Assembly: GCA_963848675.1 (NCBI GenBank)
Contig: CAWKEY010000024.1
Coordinates: 1 to 64,000 of the forward strand
Length of the DNA stretch: 64,000 nt
Origin: CAWKEY01 sp963848675
GTDB taxonomy: Bacteria; Pseudomonadota; Gammaproteobacteria; Methylococcales; Methylomonadaceae
Direction: 5' to 3'
The notes beneath the pieces are model-generated. The model made no database searches. It was not told where the DNA came from and worked only from the letters and a program-made list of their open reading frames with translations. How positions within the stretch are numbered: position 1 is the stretch's first letter; every line of letters begins with the position of its first letter. Position numbers and translations under genes: made by a program. Shown here piece after piece: positions 40,111 to 49,468 of the stretch.

Positions 40111-41331
40111 ATGGCTGAACGCTATGAAGTCATTGTCGTTGGTGGTGGCATGGTGGGTGCGGCAACAGCCTGTGCGCTGGCGCATGGTGGAATCAGCGTG
40201 GCGTTGCTGGATCGCTACAGCCCTCCAAGGGAATGGCTGCCGGAACCGGTCGATAACCGGGTTTCTGCATTAACTAAAGCATCACAAAATATACTGGAAA
40301 TGCTGGGCGCCTGGCCGGGCATGGCGCGGCGCGGGGTTTGCCCCTACCGGGATATGCGGGTCTGGGACGCGCGCGGCGATGGCGAATTACATTTTGATTG
40401 TGCCGATACCGCGTTCACGGAACTGGGGCATTTGGTTGAAAACCGGGTGACGGTTGCGGCTTTATGGGATGTATTGGAAGCCTTGCCCGCCGCTAGCTGT
40501 GTAAGCCCCGCAACAGTCGTAAACATGCAGCGTACCGATCATGGCCGGCTGCTGAAGCTGGCAGACGGCCGCAGTTTTGAAGCCGGGCTGGTGATTGCGG
40601 CCGATGGCCGCGAGTCGCCATTACGCGCTATGGCGGGTATCGACGTCACCGGCTGGGAATATCGCCAGGATGGCCTGGTTGCCACGGTAACAACGGAAAG
40701 GAGTCATCAGTTTACTGCCTGGCAGCGTTTTCTTCAGGAAGGGCCGTTGGCGTTTCTGCCGTTAAAAAACGGACAGTCATCCATTGTCTGGACGTTAAGC
40801 ACCGAAACGGCAAAAAACCATTTAGCCTTGAGTGATGCCGAATTTTTACAGGTGCTGGAGCAGGCTGCAGGCGGGATTTTGGGCAGGATGCTGGAAGTTG
40901 GGCCCCGGGCGGCCGTGCCCTTACGGTTTCAATATGCCAACCGGTATACCGATGAGCGCTTCGCCTTGATAGGCGATGCCGCGCATGCCATGCACCCGCT
41001 GGCGGGACAGGGCGCTAACGCCGGCCTGCTGGATGCCGCTGCCATTGCCGAGCGGGTGATCAGCGCCAAACAGGAACAGCGGCCCTTAGGCAGTCCCCGT
41101 TGTTTGCGACGGTATGAGCGCTGGCGCAAGGGCGATAATTTAATGATGATGGCCAGCATGGATATCATCAACAAAACCTATGGTGTGTCCGTACAGCCCT
41201 TTATCAGACTGCGTTCGGCAGGGATGAACTGGATTAATCATACGGCCATGGTGAAAGCGTATTTTAATCATTATGCTATGGGGCTGCGCGAGGATCTGCC
41301 CAAGCTGGCTAAAGGCCTGGTGTGCTGGTAA
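40111..41331 (+). CDS. ubiI: UbiI/VisC-family FAD-dependent ubiquinone hydroxylase
   Basis: A second hydroxylase of the same superfamily, 406 aa from ATG 40111. FAD motif EVIVVGGGMVGAATACALA, DNRVSALTKASQNILEMLGAW, LVIAADGRESPLRAMAGI, and FALIGDAAHAMHPLAGQGANAGLLDAAAIAE. The GDAAHxxHPLAGQG form points to UbiI (C5) or UbiF (C6) type. Position after ubiH suggests UbiI (visC). Which ring carbon it hydroxylates cannot be settled from sequence alone. Likely the end of the ygfB operon. Confidence 0.88.
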   Translation: MAERYEVIVVGGGMVGAATACALAHGGISVALLDRYSPPREWLPEPVDNRVSALTKASQNILEMLGAWPGMARRGVCPYRDMRVWDARGDGELHFDCADTAFTELGHLVENRVTVAALWDVLEALPAASCVSPATVVNMQRTDHGRLLKLADGRSFEAGLVIAADGRESPLRAMAGIDVTGWEYRQDGLVATVTTERSHQFTAWQRFLQEGPLAFLPLKNGQSSIVWTLSTETAKNHLALSDAEFLQVLEQAAGGILGRMLEVGPRAAVPLRFQYANRYTDERFALIGDAAHAMHPLAGQGANAGLLDAAAIAERVISAKQEQRPLGSPRCLRRYERWRKGDNLMMMASMDIINKTYGVSVQPFIRLRSAGMNWINHTAMVKAYFNHYAMGLREDLPKLAKGLVCW

Positions 41332-41596
41332 GCCCGGCTTCACTCTCCCGCCACGAAGAACAGCGGCCTGTTATTTCGACCACAGGGAGAAATCTCAAAC
41401 GTTGGAGCAATCAATATAGGCTCAAGATTCGTCGTTCCGCTCGGAATCACAAAGTACCTTGAATACCAGCGTTCGATTTAGAGTTTACCCGGCTCGTTGG
41501 CTTCTGGTATATTCAAGCTGACTTGATTCGAATTGCCGGCTAGAAGCTGTGTTTATTTCAGAACCGTATCAACCAATTAAGAAGTGGAGGCTTGTT
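41332..41596 (+). other. Intergenic region with possible promoter
   Basis: There is no gene here. A possible promoter is TTTACC (41484-41489), 18 bases, then TATATT (41508-41513), which would drive the small membrane protein gene. The match is moderate only. Confidence 0.3.
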
Positions 41597-41977
41597 ATGT
41601 CAGAAGTGTTGTTTATATTAACGACTGTTTTTGTTGCGTATGTGGTTTATATGGTAGTCAATGACCAGAAAGCCCCTGCAAAAGCAGAAGTAAAACCGAT
41701 AAAGCCGGAGGAGCCGGTCCAGGTTGTGGCGACTGAACAGGCGGCCGTATCAACCGCTTCCGCAGCCGGTAAAGGCGAATTACGCAATCCTAAAACCGGC
41801 GAAGTGTCTAAAGTACCAAGCAATTACCGGTTTTCCAAGCGCTGGATAAAAGATGCCCTGGTTGAAGAAGGCTTGCTCGAGAAGGTTTATAAAAACAAAG
41901 AGCTCGATGAGGCCGTAGAAGAAAAAATTAAAGCCGCTCTGCTAAAGATTGAAGCCATGGAGAAATACAAGGCTTAA
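41597..41977 (+). CDS. Small single-pass membrane protein of unknown function
   Basis: A 126-aa protein that I do not recognise. It starts at ATG 41597 after a good ribosome-binding site (gtggagg). The N-terminus is one membrane helix (VLFILTTVFVAYVVYMVV), followed by a Lys/Pro/Glu-rich stretch and an Ala-rich linker. A compact C-terminal domain follows: LRNPKTGEVSKVPSNYRFSK, RWIKDALVEEGLLEKVYKNK and a charged helix. The domain probably faces the cytoplasm. It stands alone between ubiI and the convergent pilR. Function unknown. Confidence 0.7.
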   Translation: MSEVLFILTTVFVAYVVYMVVNDQKAPAKAEVKPIKPEEPVQVVATEQAAVSTASAAGKGELRNPKTGEVSKVPSNYRFSKRWIKDALVEEGLLEKVYKNKELDEAVEEKIKAALLKIEAMEKYKA

Positions 41978-42100
41978 AGTTGCTGCGTAACTGGCCGGTT
42001 TTCAGGCGCCAGGCACACTACTTTAACTTGAGCCTTTGGTTGCGCGGGCCGGGCAGTAGCAGGCGCCATGGCGGACGGATTTTCATCGGTGATGAGTGGG

Positions 42101-43444
42101 TTAATCATCCAGATTGAGTCTTTTTAGCCGATAACGTAACGATCTGAACGACAGCCCCAGTTGTTTGGCGGCGGCGGTTTTGTTCCATTTGTTGTCTTCC
42201 AGTGCGGCCGTAATGGCTTCTCTCTCTATCCCTTCCAGATAATCTTCCAAAGTCCCCGTGGCCGGATCATAGGCTTGTGAAATAGCAAGCGGTTGCGCGG
42301 CCATCGGCAAGTTCAGGTCATTCAGTTCTATGCTGTTGCCGTCATATAAGGCCAGGGCTCTTTCCAGTATATTTTCAAGTTCCCGCACATTGCCTGGGAA
42401 ATGATAGCGCTGCAATGCTGCCAGCGCCGGCGCCGATATTACCGGCGGATTGAGATCATTGGCGCCGGCCAGTTTCGTCAAAATATGCTCGATGAGTTGT
42501 GGAATATCGCCGGACCGCTCGCGCAAGGCGGGAACATGAAGATCGATCACATTGATGCGGTAATATAAATCCTGTCTGAACGTGCCGGCCTGGACCATCT
42601 CGCCAAGATTGCGGTGGGTGGCGCTGAGCAAACGCACATCGACAGGGATTTCCTGATGGTCGCCGACCGGGCGTATCCTTTTTTCCTGAATGGCGCGCAG
42701 CAGTTTAACCTGCAAGGACTGGGGCAAGTCGGCAATTTCGTCAAGAAACAGGGTGCCGCCCTCGGCGGCCTGGAATAAGCCTTTTTTATCGTTGGCTGCG
42801 CCGGTAAAACTGCCTTTTTTATGGCCGAAAAATTCGCTTTCCATCAGATCATGAGGAATGGCGCCGCAATTGATGGCAACAAAAGCTTTGTCGCTGCGGG
42901 AACTGTGCTGGTGGATAAGTTTGGCCACCAATTCTTTACCGGAGCCAGACTCGCCGCTGATAAAGACCGGCGCCTGGCTGAGAGCCAGTTTGTTTATTTT
43001 GGCGCGGATGGCCCGCATGACGGTGGATTCACCGAGCAGACTTTCCCGGGTGCGTCTTTCCTTGTTGCCAACGGGGCTAGACTGTTTGAGCGCGCTGCTG
43101 ACCAGTTGCCGCAGTACCGGCAAGTCGACCGGTTTGGAGACAAAATCAAAGGCCCCTTTTTTCATGGCCAGAATCGCCGTATCCATATTACCGTGCGCGG
43201 TAATTACGGCAACGGGTATTGGGCTTGAGTTTGCCTGGATAAAGTCAACCAGCTCCAGGCCATTGCCGTCGGGCAGTTTCATATCGGTCAGGCAAAGATC
43301 GAATGCTTGCTGTTGCAACAATGTTTTGGCGCGGGCAACATTTTCGACACTTTGAGTCTGAATATCCATACGGTTCAGCGTGATTTCCAAGAGCTCACGA
43401 ATATCGGGTTCATCATCGACAATCAGTACCAGCGATTTTCTCAT
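42101..43444 (-). CDS. pilR: Sigma-54-dependent response regulator PilR
   Basis: The activator partner of PilS, controlling type IV pilin transcription in relatives. It has 447 aa. The receiver domain has phosphoacceptor Asp54 in CLTDMKLPDGNG. The AAA+ domain has Walker A GESGSGKE, the sigma-54 contact loop as GSFTGA, and Walker B TLFLDEIADL. The C-terminal Fis-type helix-turn-helix is WNKTAAAKQLGLSFRSLRYRLKRLNL. ATG 43444 (MRKSLVLIVDDEPD) overlaps the pilS stop as ATGA; an upstream start at 43480 is less likely. No pil structural genes are in the window. Confidence 0.9.
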   Translation of the reverse strand: MRKSLVLIVDDEPDIRELLEITLNRMDIQTQSVENVARAKTLLQQQAFDLCLTDMKLPDGNGLELVDFIQANSSPIPVAVITAHGNMDTAILAMKKGAFDFVSKPVDLPVLRQLVSSALKQSSPVGNKERRTRESLLGESTVMRAIRAKINKLALSQAPVFISGESGSGKELVAKLIHQHSSRSDKAFVAINCGAIPHDLMESEFFGHKKGSFTGAANDKKGLFQAAEGGTLFLDEIADLPQSLQVKLLRAIQEKRIRPVGDHQEIPVDVRLLSATHRNLGEMVQAGTFRQDLYYRINVIDLHVPALRERSGDIPQLIEHILTKLAGANDLNPPVISAPALAALQRYHFPGNVRELENILERALALYDGNSIELNDLNLPMAAQPLAISQAYDPATGTLEDYLEGIEREAITAALEDNKWNKTAAAKQLGLSFRSLRYRLKRLNLDD

Positions 43445-45069
43445 ATTTGAATCAGGGTTTGTTCTGCACTCAGTAAGCATAGCCGGAAGCAGCAGCGCTC
43501 ATTTTCAAGTAAATGATAGCTCAGTTTGGCCTGATTTAGCTCGGCCAGTTCCTTGGAAATATATAGTCCCAGGCCGGTACCGCTAGGGGAGGTGGTAAAA
43601 AAGGGTTCAAACAGATGGCTAAGGTGTTCTTGATGTATGCCGGGGCCGTTATCAATGACTTCCAGGCAGGGCGCCTGTTGATAAATACCTATTTTAATCA
43701 CAATGGCGCCGAGTTCCGGTTTGCCGTAGCGCAAGGCATTTTGGCACAGGTTATCCAGAATCTGCTTGAGATGGTCAGGATCAATAAAGGCCGATAAGGA
43801 GGCGTCCGCGCAGACCAGTGTAAAGTGATCAAGGCCAGGGGCCTGCTCATGTCTGAGAGTGTTCAGGTAGGCTTCCAGCCAGGGCTTCAGCTGAATTTTT
43901 TCCCGGCTAGAGTCGGTTCGCCGGGACAGTTGCAAAATATCGCCAATGATGCGGTTTACGCGCACGGTATGGGTCTGAATAATGTCGGTCAGGCGCTTGT
44001 CCTGAGGCGAGAGGCCTGGGTTTTCTGAGAGTAACTGGCCGGCATGGCTGATAGCGCTGAGCGGGTTGCGAATTTCATGGGCTATACTGGCGGTTAGCCG
44101 GCCCAGCGAGGCCAGTTTGCTTTGTTGCAGGCGTTGATTATAGAGTGCGCTATCTTCAAGAATGACAAGAAAAACAAACTCGTGGCGTGTGGGCAGCAGC
44201 ATGAAACGCACATGCATCTCGCTATGGTTGCCTAGATGAAGCAGCACAAAATTCTGCTCGCTATCAGTCTGCCAGTTTTGAAAGGCCAGCGCCAGCTGCT
44301 CAGAAATATCGGCAAGGTTGACCGGTAATGCCGGCAGTTTGGCCAAGCGCAAGGCGGCTTCATTGGCCATCTGGATGTGTTGATTTTTGTTGGTGATGAT
44401 AATGCCGGATTGCAGATGCTGAATAATGTACTGGTTGAGTTCTTGGAGTTGGGTGATGGTTTGTTTTTGTTGCGCGGCAAGCTGTATGACCTGTTCGCTG
44501 CGCTGAGCCAGAATATAAGACAGCAAGGCGATCGTAAAAAAAGCAGCCCCCAGCATGCCTGCATAGGTATAGGAAGTGGTTGAAAAAATATCGAAGTAGT
44601 CGGCATAGACTTGTTCAGCCAGCACCGCCAGGCTGGCCAGTGCCGCAAAAAACATGGCACAGCGTCCGCCGATCAGGAATCCGCCGGCGGCGATGGATAC
44701 CGCGATTAAAATGCCCATGCCACTGTTGATGCCACCGCAAGCATGCATTAGCAGCGTAAGTATGATGATGTCGGTTACAATCAGCAGTTGCGCCTGCACG
44801 CTGTAGCCGGCGAGGCGCCAAAACAGGCAGATGCCGGAAAAGGCCGTCAGCAGCAGGAAGCTCTGGCTGCCGTAAATGTACAGTTGGCGATCGTAGGAGC
44901 CGAGCAAAGAAGGCCCGGCATGGCTATAGAATAAAATGATAAACAGGGCGGACAGCGCAAAGCGATAGATCAGGAAGACTTTCAGCAGTAACCAGGCTTG
45001 TTGCGCCGGGATGCCATAGTCCTTGGAAAACGGGCAGGGAAAAATGGTAGCGGTATTATTTGCGGGCAT
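43441..45069 (-). CDS. pilS: Sensor histidine kinase PilS
   Basis: An inner-membrane sensor kinase of 542 aa. Six membrane helices cover about residues 25-200, with short loops, as in PilS, which senses pilin in the membrane in Pseudomonas. A PAS-like linker (GIIITNKNQHIQMANEAALRL) is followed by the HisKA box SIAHEIRNPLSAISHAG with the phosphorylated His, and the ATPase domain with N box (LDNLCQNALRYG), DNGPGI and GTGLGLYI. The 4-base overlap with pilR marks a two-gene operon. Confidence 0.88.
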   Translation of the reverse strand: MPANNTATIFPCPFSKDYGIPAQQAWLLLKVFLIYRFALSALFIILFYSHAGPSLLGSYDRQLYIYGSQSFLLLTAFSGICLFWRLAGYSVQAQLLIVTDIIILTLLMHACGGINSGMGILIAVSIAAGGFLIGGRCAMFFAALASLAVLAEQVYADYFDIFSTTSYTYAGMLGAAFFTIALLSYILAQRSEQVIQLAAQQKQTITQLQELNQYIIQHLQSGIIITNKNQHIQMANEAALRLAKLPALPVNLADISEQLALAFQNWQTDSEQNFVLLHLGNHSEMHVRFMLLPTRHEFVFLVILEDSALYNQRLQQSKLASLGRLTASIAHEIRNPLSAISHAGQLLSENPGLSPQDKRLTDIIQTHTVRVNRIIGDILQLSRRTDSSREKIQLKPWLEAYLNTLRHEQAPGLDHFTLVCADASLSAFIDPDHLKQILDNLCQNALRYGKPELGAIVIKIGIYQQAPCLEVIDNGPGIHQEHLSHLFEPFFTTSPSGTGLGLYISKELAELNQAKLSYHLLENERCCFRLCLLSAEQTLIQI

Positions 45070-45154
45070 GGCGATTTAAAGTTTAAAGTTTTGTCCGTAC
45101 TTGGCTAGAATAATTAATCATAACATCAATGCATAAGCACAAACCGGAGTAAAA

Positions 45155-46321
45155 ATGAATATTCATGAATACCAGGCAAAGCGGTTATTTAAGGATTACG
45201 GCATTGCAGTGCCGGAAGGTAATCCGGCCGATACCCCCGAGCATGCACAACAGGTTGCCCGCGAGCTGGGCGGCGACGGCTGGGTTGTTAAGGCTCAGGT
45301 TCATGCCGGCGGTAGAGGCAAGGTCGGTGGCGTGAAACTGGCCAGAAACTATGCAGACGTTATCGATTTTAGCCGGGAGCTGCTGGGTAAACGCCTGGTA
45401 ACCATTCAAACCGATAGTTTCGGTTTGCCGGTCGAAAAGTTATTAATAGAAAAAATTTATCCGATTAACAATGAATTTTATTTGAGTGTGCTGGTTGATC
45501 GGGTTAGCGGTCGGGTCATGTTTATTGCCTCCGCTGCAGGCGGCATGGATATCGAAACCGTCGCCAAAGAAACGCCGGAACAGATTGTCTCGGTGCTGGT
45601 GCATCCTGCAGCGGGCCTGCAAAGCTTTCAATGCCGCAAGCTGGCCTTTGCCTTGCAGCTGAAAGGCGAGCAAATCAGGGCGCTGGAAACCATCATGCGC
45701 GGTATGTATCAGCTGATGCTGGCCAAAGATGCCAGTCAGATTGAAATTAATCCACTGATCCTGACCGATCAGGGCCAGTTGTTGGCGCTGGATGCCAAGA
45801 TCAATTTTGATGACAATGCCGTCGCGGCGCATCCGGATATTCTGGATATGCGCGATCCCGGCCAGGAAGATGAAAAAGAACACAAGGCCCAGCAGTTCGG
45901 GCTTAATTACATCACGCTCAATGGCACGATCGGCTGCATGGTCAACGGCGCAGGCCTAGCGATGGCGACCATGGATCTGGTCAAGCTCAAAGGTGGGGCG
46001 CCGGCCAATTTTCTCGATGTCGGCGGCGGCACCACGCCGGAAAAAGTCGCGGAAGCGTTTAAGCTGATTCTTTCTGACCATAACGTTAAAGCGGTACTCG
46101 TCAACATCTTTGGCGGCATCGTCCAGTGTGACATCATCGCCGAGGGCATCCTGGCTGCGGTCAAAGAGATCAATATCAGCGTACCGGTCGTGGTCAGGCT
46201 TGAAGGCACCAACGCGGAAGCGGGGCGAAAATTATTGGCTGATTCAGGCTTGAATCTGGTTGCCGAAACCGATTTGGCGGCAGCGGCTCAACAAGTGGTT
46301 GCCTTGGCGGAGGGCGTATGA
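45155..46321 (+). CDS. sucC: Succinyl-CoA ligase (ADP-forming) subunit beta
   Basis: The nucleotide-binding subunit of succinyl-CoA synthetase in the TCA cycle. It has 388 aa, the same as E. coli SucC. ATP-grasp features: MNIHEYQAKRLFKDYGIAVP, VKAQVHAGGRGKVGGVKL, EINPLILTDQGQLLALDAKI, and the C-terminal ligase domain GCMVNGAGLAMATMDLVKL, NFLDVGGGTTPEKV and VLVNIFGGIVQCD. The closely related malate-CoA ligase (MtkA) of serine-cycle methylotrophs was considered; the RGKVGGVKL and IFGGIVQCD segments are SucC-like. It overlaps sucD by 4 bases. Confidence 0.9.
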   Translation: MNIHEYQAKRLFKDYGIAVPEGNPADTPEHAQQVARELGGDGWVVKAQVHAGGRGKVGGVKLARNYADVIDFSRELLGKRLVTIQTDSFGLPVEKLLIEKIYPINNEFYLSVLVDRVSGRVMFIASAAGGMDIETVAKETPEQIVSVLVHPAAGLQSFQCRKLAFALQLKGEQIRALETIMRGMYQLMLAKDASQIEINPLILTDQGQLLALDAKINFDDNAVAAHPDILDMRDPGQEDEKEHKAQQFGLNYITLNGTIGCMVNGAGLAMATMDLVKLKGGAPANFLDVGGGTTPEKVAEAFKLILSDHNVKAVLVNIFGGIVQCDIIAEGILAAVKEINISVPVVVRLEGTNAEAGRKLLADSGLNLVAETDLAAAAQQVVALAEGV

Positions 46322-47184
46322 GTATTTTAATTGATCAACAAACCAAAGTGATTTGTCAGGGCTTTACCGGCAAACAGGGCACATTCCACTCGCAACAGGC
46401 AATAGCCTACGGTACGCAGCTCACTGGCGGGGTTACGCCCGGGCGCGGTGGCGATTCGCATTTGGGACTGCCCATCTTTGATACCGTTGAACAGGCCGTC
46501 GCCCAAACCGGCGCCACTGCCAGCATGATTTATGTGCCGCCTTTTTATGCCGCCGATGCCATCCTGGAAGCGGTTGAAGCCGGAATTAAAATTATCGTCT
46601 GTATTACCGAAGGTATTCCCGTGCTGCAGATGCTGCGCGTAAAAGCCGCAATGGCGGGTTCCGGCGCCTTGCTGGTCGGGCCTAACTGCCCCGGCGTCAT
46701 TACCCCCGGCGCCTGCAAAATCGGCATTATGCCGGGGCATATCCATTTGCCGGGTTCGGTCGGCATTGTTTCCCGGTCGGGTACCTTAACCTATGAAGCC
46801 GTCAATCAAACCACCAAGCAGGGCTTGGGGCAAAGCACTTGCGTGGGTATAGGCGGCGACCCCATCCACGGCATGAACTTTGTCGATGTGCTCAGTCGTT
46901 TTCAAGACGATGAGCAAACCAAAGGCATTGTCATGGTCGGCGAAATCGGCGGCGGTGAGGAAGAAGATGCGGCGGAATATATTAAGGCCCATGTCACCAA
47001 GCCCGTGGTCGGCTATATCGCCGGGCAAACCGCCCCGCCCGGAAAACGCATGGGCCATGCCGGCGCCATTATTACCGGCGGCAAAGGCACGGCCGCCGGC
47101 AAAATTGCCGCACTCAAGGCGGCCGGGATTGAAGTCGTCAATTCCCCGACGGACATCGGCGTGGCGATGAAAGCCTTATTATAA
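46318..47184 (+). CDS. sucD: Succinyl-CoA ligase (ADP-forming) subunit alpha
   Basis: The CoA-binding, phosphohistidine-carrying subunit. It has 288 aa. MSILIDQQTKVICQGFTGKQ at the N-terminus is almost the E. coli sequence. The Rossmann CoA-binding domain is followed by GPNCPGVITPG, the signature SRSGTLTYEAV, QSTCVGIGGDPI and the active-site His in GKRMGHAGAIITGGKGTA. Its start overlaps sucC (ATGA), so the subunits are made in equal amounts. No other TCA genes flank the pair. Confidence 0.93.
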   Translation: MSILIDQQTKVICQGFTGKQGTFHSQQAIAYGTQLTGGVTPGRGGDSHLGLPIFDTVEQAVAQTGATASMIYVPPFYAADAILEAVEAGIKIIVCITEGIPVLQMLRVKAAMAGSGALLVGPNCPGVITPGACKIGIMPGHIHLPGSVGIVSRSGTLTYEAVNQTTKQGLGQSTCVGIGGDPIHGMNFVDVLSRFQDDEQTKGIVMVGEIGGGEEEDAAEYIKAHVTKPVVGYIAGQTAPPGKRMGHAGAIITGGKGTAAGKIAALKAAGIEVVNSPTDIGVAMKALL

Positions 47185-47301
47185 CCGGGCATACCGCTAG
47201 CTCCGATAAAGTGAAACTGAATCGGGGCTACTGGGTCATTTCGGGGCATGAAACAATCCCGAGCAATTTTTGAGCCGTTAATTAAGCGCAGAGATCAAGT
47301 T

Positions 47302-47682
47302 ATGAAGTCATTAGTCGGATTTATTGCAGTGTTAGTGCCCTTGTCTGTGTTTGCAGAGAACTTCCAAGGCATGAGCGAGGAGCAAATGCAGAACATGCTG
47401 CAGCAGATGGAAGGTATGCAAACTTGTGTGCAGGCAATTGATCCTTCTGAAATGGAAGCCTTTGAACAACGCGCCCAGCTCATGCAGGACGAAGTCAACG
47501 CATTATGCGCCGGCGGCCAGCGCGATGCGGCTATGGCAAAAGCCACGGCATTCGCCAAACAAGTCTCGACAAACAAGGTGATGCAGGACATGCGAAAATG
47601 TGGCGAAGGCATGGCCAACACGATGCCCAAAATTGTCACTTCGACAGAGAACAGCGCCAGTCATCATGTTTGTGATGAATAG
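47302..47682 (+). CDS. Small secreted protein of unknown function with four cysteines
   Basis: A 126-aa protein with a clear signal peptide (MKSLVGFIAVLVPLSVFA, cleavage before Glu). The mature part is Met- and Gln-rich at first (GMSEEQMQNMLQQMEGMQ) and helical, with four Cys residues (in MQTC, ALCAGG, RKCGEG and HVCDE), enough for two disulfides in the periplasm. I do not recognise a family. ATG 47302 is chosen because the signal peptide begins there; the frame is open from 47248. It lies between sucD and nadE, probably as its own unit. Confidence 0.7.
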   Translation: MKSLVGFIAVLVPLSVFAENFQGMSEEQMQNMLQQMEGMQTCVQAIDPSEMEAFEQRAQLMQDEVNALCAGGQRDAAMAKATAFAKQVSTNKVMQDMRKCGEGMANTMPKIVTSTENSASHHVCDE

Positions 47683-47757
47683 CCAGCATGCAACATCAGT
47701 CCGCCCGCGCTATTTTGTAAGAATGCGCGCGCATTGTTGCGGATGTGGCTAAATTAA

Positions 47758-47822
47758 ATCCGCATACTGTCCAATTATTGTGATTGTGCAGCGTCCATCT
47801 TGACACAATAATAGCTGCGGAT
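47758..47822. promoter_or_regulatory. Nested inverted repeats upstream of nadE
   Basis: The inner arms ATTATTGTG (47774-47782) and CACAATAAT (47804-47812) are a perfect 9-bp inverted repeat. The outer arms ATCCGCA (47758-47764) and TGCGGAT (47816-47822) are a second perfect pair. The site ends 30 bases before the nadE start. It could be an operator or a stem-loop in the leader or terminator of the upstream gene. Confidence 0.5.
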
Positions 47823-47851
47823 CCGTTATACCCATCAACCGTACTTTTTCC

Positions 47852-49462
47852 ATGCCTCTGAAAATAGCTCTAGCTCAAATCAACCCCCTGGTTGGCGATA
47901 TTAAAGCCAATGCTGACAAAATCATTCAGTCAGCGATTTATGCAAGGGATCGGCTTGATGCGGATCTGGTAGTGTTTCCGGAATTGTCGGTGACCGGTTA
48001 TCCGCCGGAGGATTTGTTGTTGCGGCCGGACTTTATTGCGCAGGCCAGTCAGGGAGTTGCCGAAATTGCCGGACAGGTAGCCGGTATTGATGTCGTGCTG
48101 GGGTTTCCCGAACACTACCAGGACAAGCTGTACAATAGCGCAGCGCTGCTGCGTGACGGTGCGGTACTGGCACGCTACCGGAAAAACGCCTTGCCCAATT
48201 ACGGTGTGTTTGATGAAAAACGTTATTTTTCTGAAGACGATAAAACCTGCGTCTTTGATTTGAAAGGCACAAGCATCGGCATTACTATTTGCGAGGATAT
48301 ATGGGTAAAGGGCATCGTGGCTAGGAACAAGCAGGCCGGGGCGGATATTGTCTTGACCCTGAATGCCTCGCCTTTTCATGCGGGTAAAATTCATCAGCGC
48401 GAAGACATCGTCCTGCAGCAGGTGAAAGCATTGCAACTGCCCCTGGTTTATGTGAATCAGGTCGGCGGGCAGGACGAGTTGATTTTTGACGGCGCTTCGT
48501 TTGTCGCCAATCAAGAGGGTGAAATTGTGTTTCGGGCCGAAGAGTTTAACGAACAAATCAGTGTGGTCGAATTTGACGGTCACACCCCCCTGAAAAGCCA
48601 TTGTGCGCCTCTGTACACTGAAATCTCCAGCGAATATCAGGCCTTGGTACTAGGCATCAAGGATTATGTGCGAAAAAACGGTTTCCAAGGCGCCATTTTA
48701 GGTCTGTCAGGCGGCATTGATTCGGCGCTGGTGCTGGTGCTGGCGGTTGATGCCTTGGGGGCAGATAAAGTGGAGGTAGTGCGCATGCCGTCATGCTATA
48801 CACAAGATATGAGTCTGGAGGATGCGGCGCTGGAAGCACAGGCCTTGGGCGTTAAATGCCATACCATCCCTATTGAGCCAGCGGTGAATGCCTTTACCGG
48901 CTTATTGGCAGATATTTTTGCCGGTACTGCCAAAGACACTACCGAAGAAAATATCCAGGCGCGTTGCCGCGGCGTTATTTTAATGGCGATCTCCAACAAG
49001 CAGGGCAAGTTGTTGCTGACTACCGGTAACAAAAGCGAGATGAGTGTTGGCTATGCGACGTTATACGGCGATATGGCCGGCGGTTTTGCGCCCATAAAAG
49101 ACGTGCCCAAACTGCTGGTTTATCAGCTGGCGCGCTATCGCAATAGTTTGTCTCCGGTGATACCGGAACGGGTGATTATCCGTCCGCCGTCGGCCGAACT
49201 GGCTCCGGACCAGGTCGATGAGGATTCGCTACCGCCTTATGATGTGTTGGATCCGATATTGGAGCGTTATGTTGAGCTCGATCAATCGGCGGCAGAGATT
49301 ATCGCCGCCGGCTTCAGGCCAGAGGATGTCAAGCGGGCCATAACCCTGGTGGATAGAAACGAGTACAAACGCCGGCAGTCGCCGCCCGGCATCCGGATCA
49401 CACCCAGAGCGTTCGGCCGCGACCGACGCTATCCTATTACATCCGGATACCGGGGTATTTAG
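47852..49462 (+). CDS. nadE: Glutamine-dependent NAD+ synthetase
   Basis: This enzyme catalyses the last step of NAD synthesis, amidating deamido-NAD with ammonia from glutamine. It has 536 aa in two domains. The N-terminal nitrilase-type glutaminase (1-250) has the Glu-Lys-Cys triad in VFPELSVTGYPPEDLL, ARYRKNALPNYGVFDEKR and GITICEDIW. The C-terminal synthetase has the ATP loop LGLSGGIDSALVLVLAVDALG and TTGNKSEMSVGYATLYGDMAGG. The two-domain form uses glutamine, unlike the short ammonia-only form. It is convergent with mgtE. Confidence 0.96.
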   Translation: MPLKIALAQINPLVGDIKANADKIIQSAIYARDRLDADLVVFPELSVTGYPPEDLLLRPDFIAQASQGVAEIAGQVAGIDVVLGFPEHYQDKLYNSAALLRDGAVLARYRKNALPNYGVFDEKRYFSEDDKTCVFDLKGTSIGITICEDIWVKGIVARNKQAGADIVLTLNASPFHAGKIHQREDIVLQQVKALQLPLVYVNQVGGQDELIFDGASFVANQEGEIVFRAEEFNEQISVVEFDGHTPLKSHCAPLYTEISSEYQALVLGIKDYVRKNGFQGAILGLSGGIDSALVLVLAVDALGADKVEVVRMPSCYTQDMSLEDAALEAQALGVKCHTIPIEPAVNAFTGLLADIFAGTAKDTTEENIQARCRGVILMAISNKQGKLLLTTGNKSEMSVGYATLYGDMAGGFAPIKDVPKLLVYQLARYRNSLSPVIPERVIIRPPSAELAPDQVDEDSLPPYDVLDPILERYVELDQSAAEIIAAGFRPEDVKRAITLVDRNEYKRRQSPPGIRITPRAFGRDRRYPITSGYRGI

Positions 49463-49468
49463 CGGGTC

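Noticed and set aside
45155..47184. Malate-CoA ligase (mtkA-mtkB) of the serine cycle.
   Set aside because: The beta subunit has RGKVGGVKL and IFGGIVQCD and the alpha subunit is nearly E. coli SucD-like; no serine-cycle genes are adjacent. Succinyl-CoA ligase fits better.
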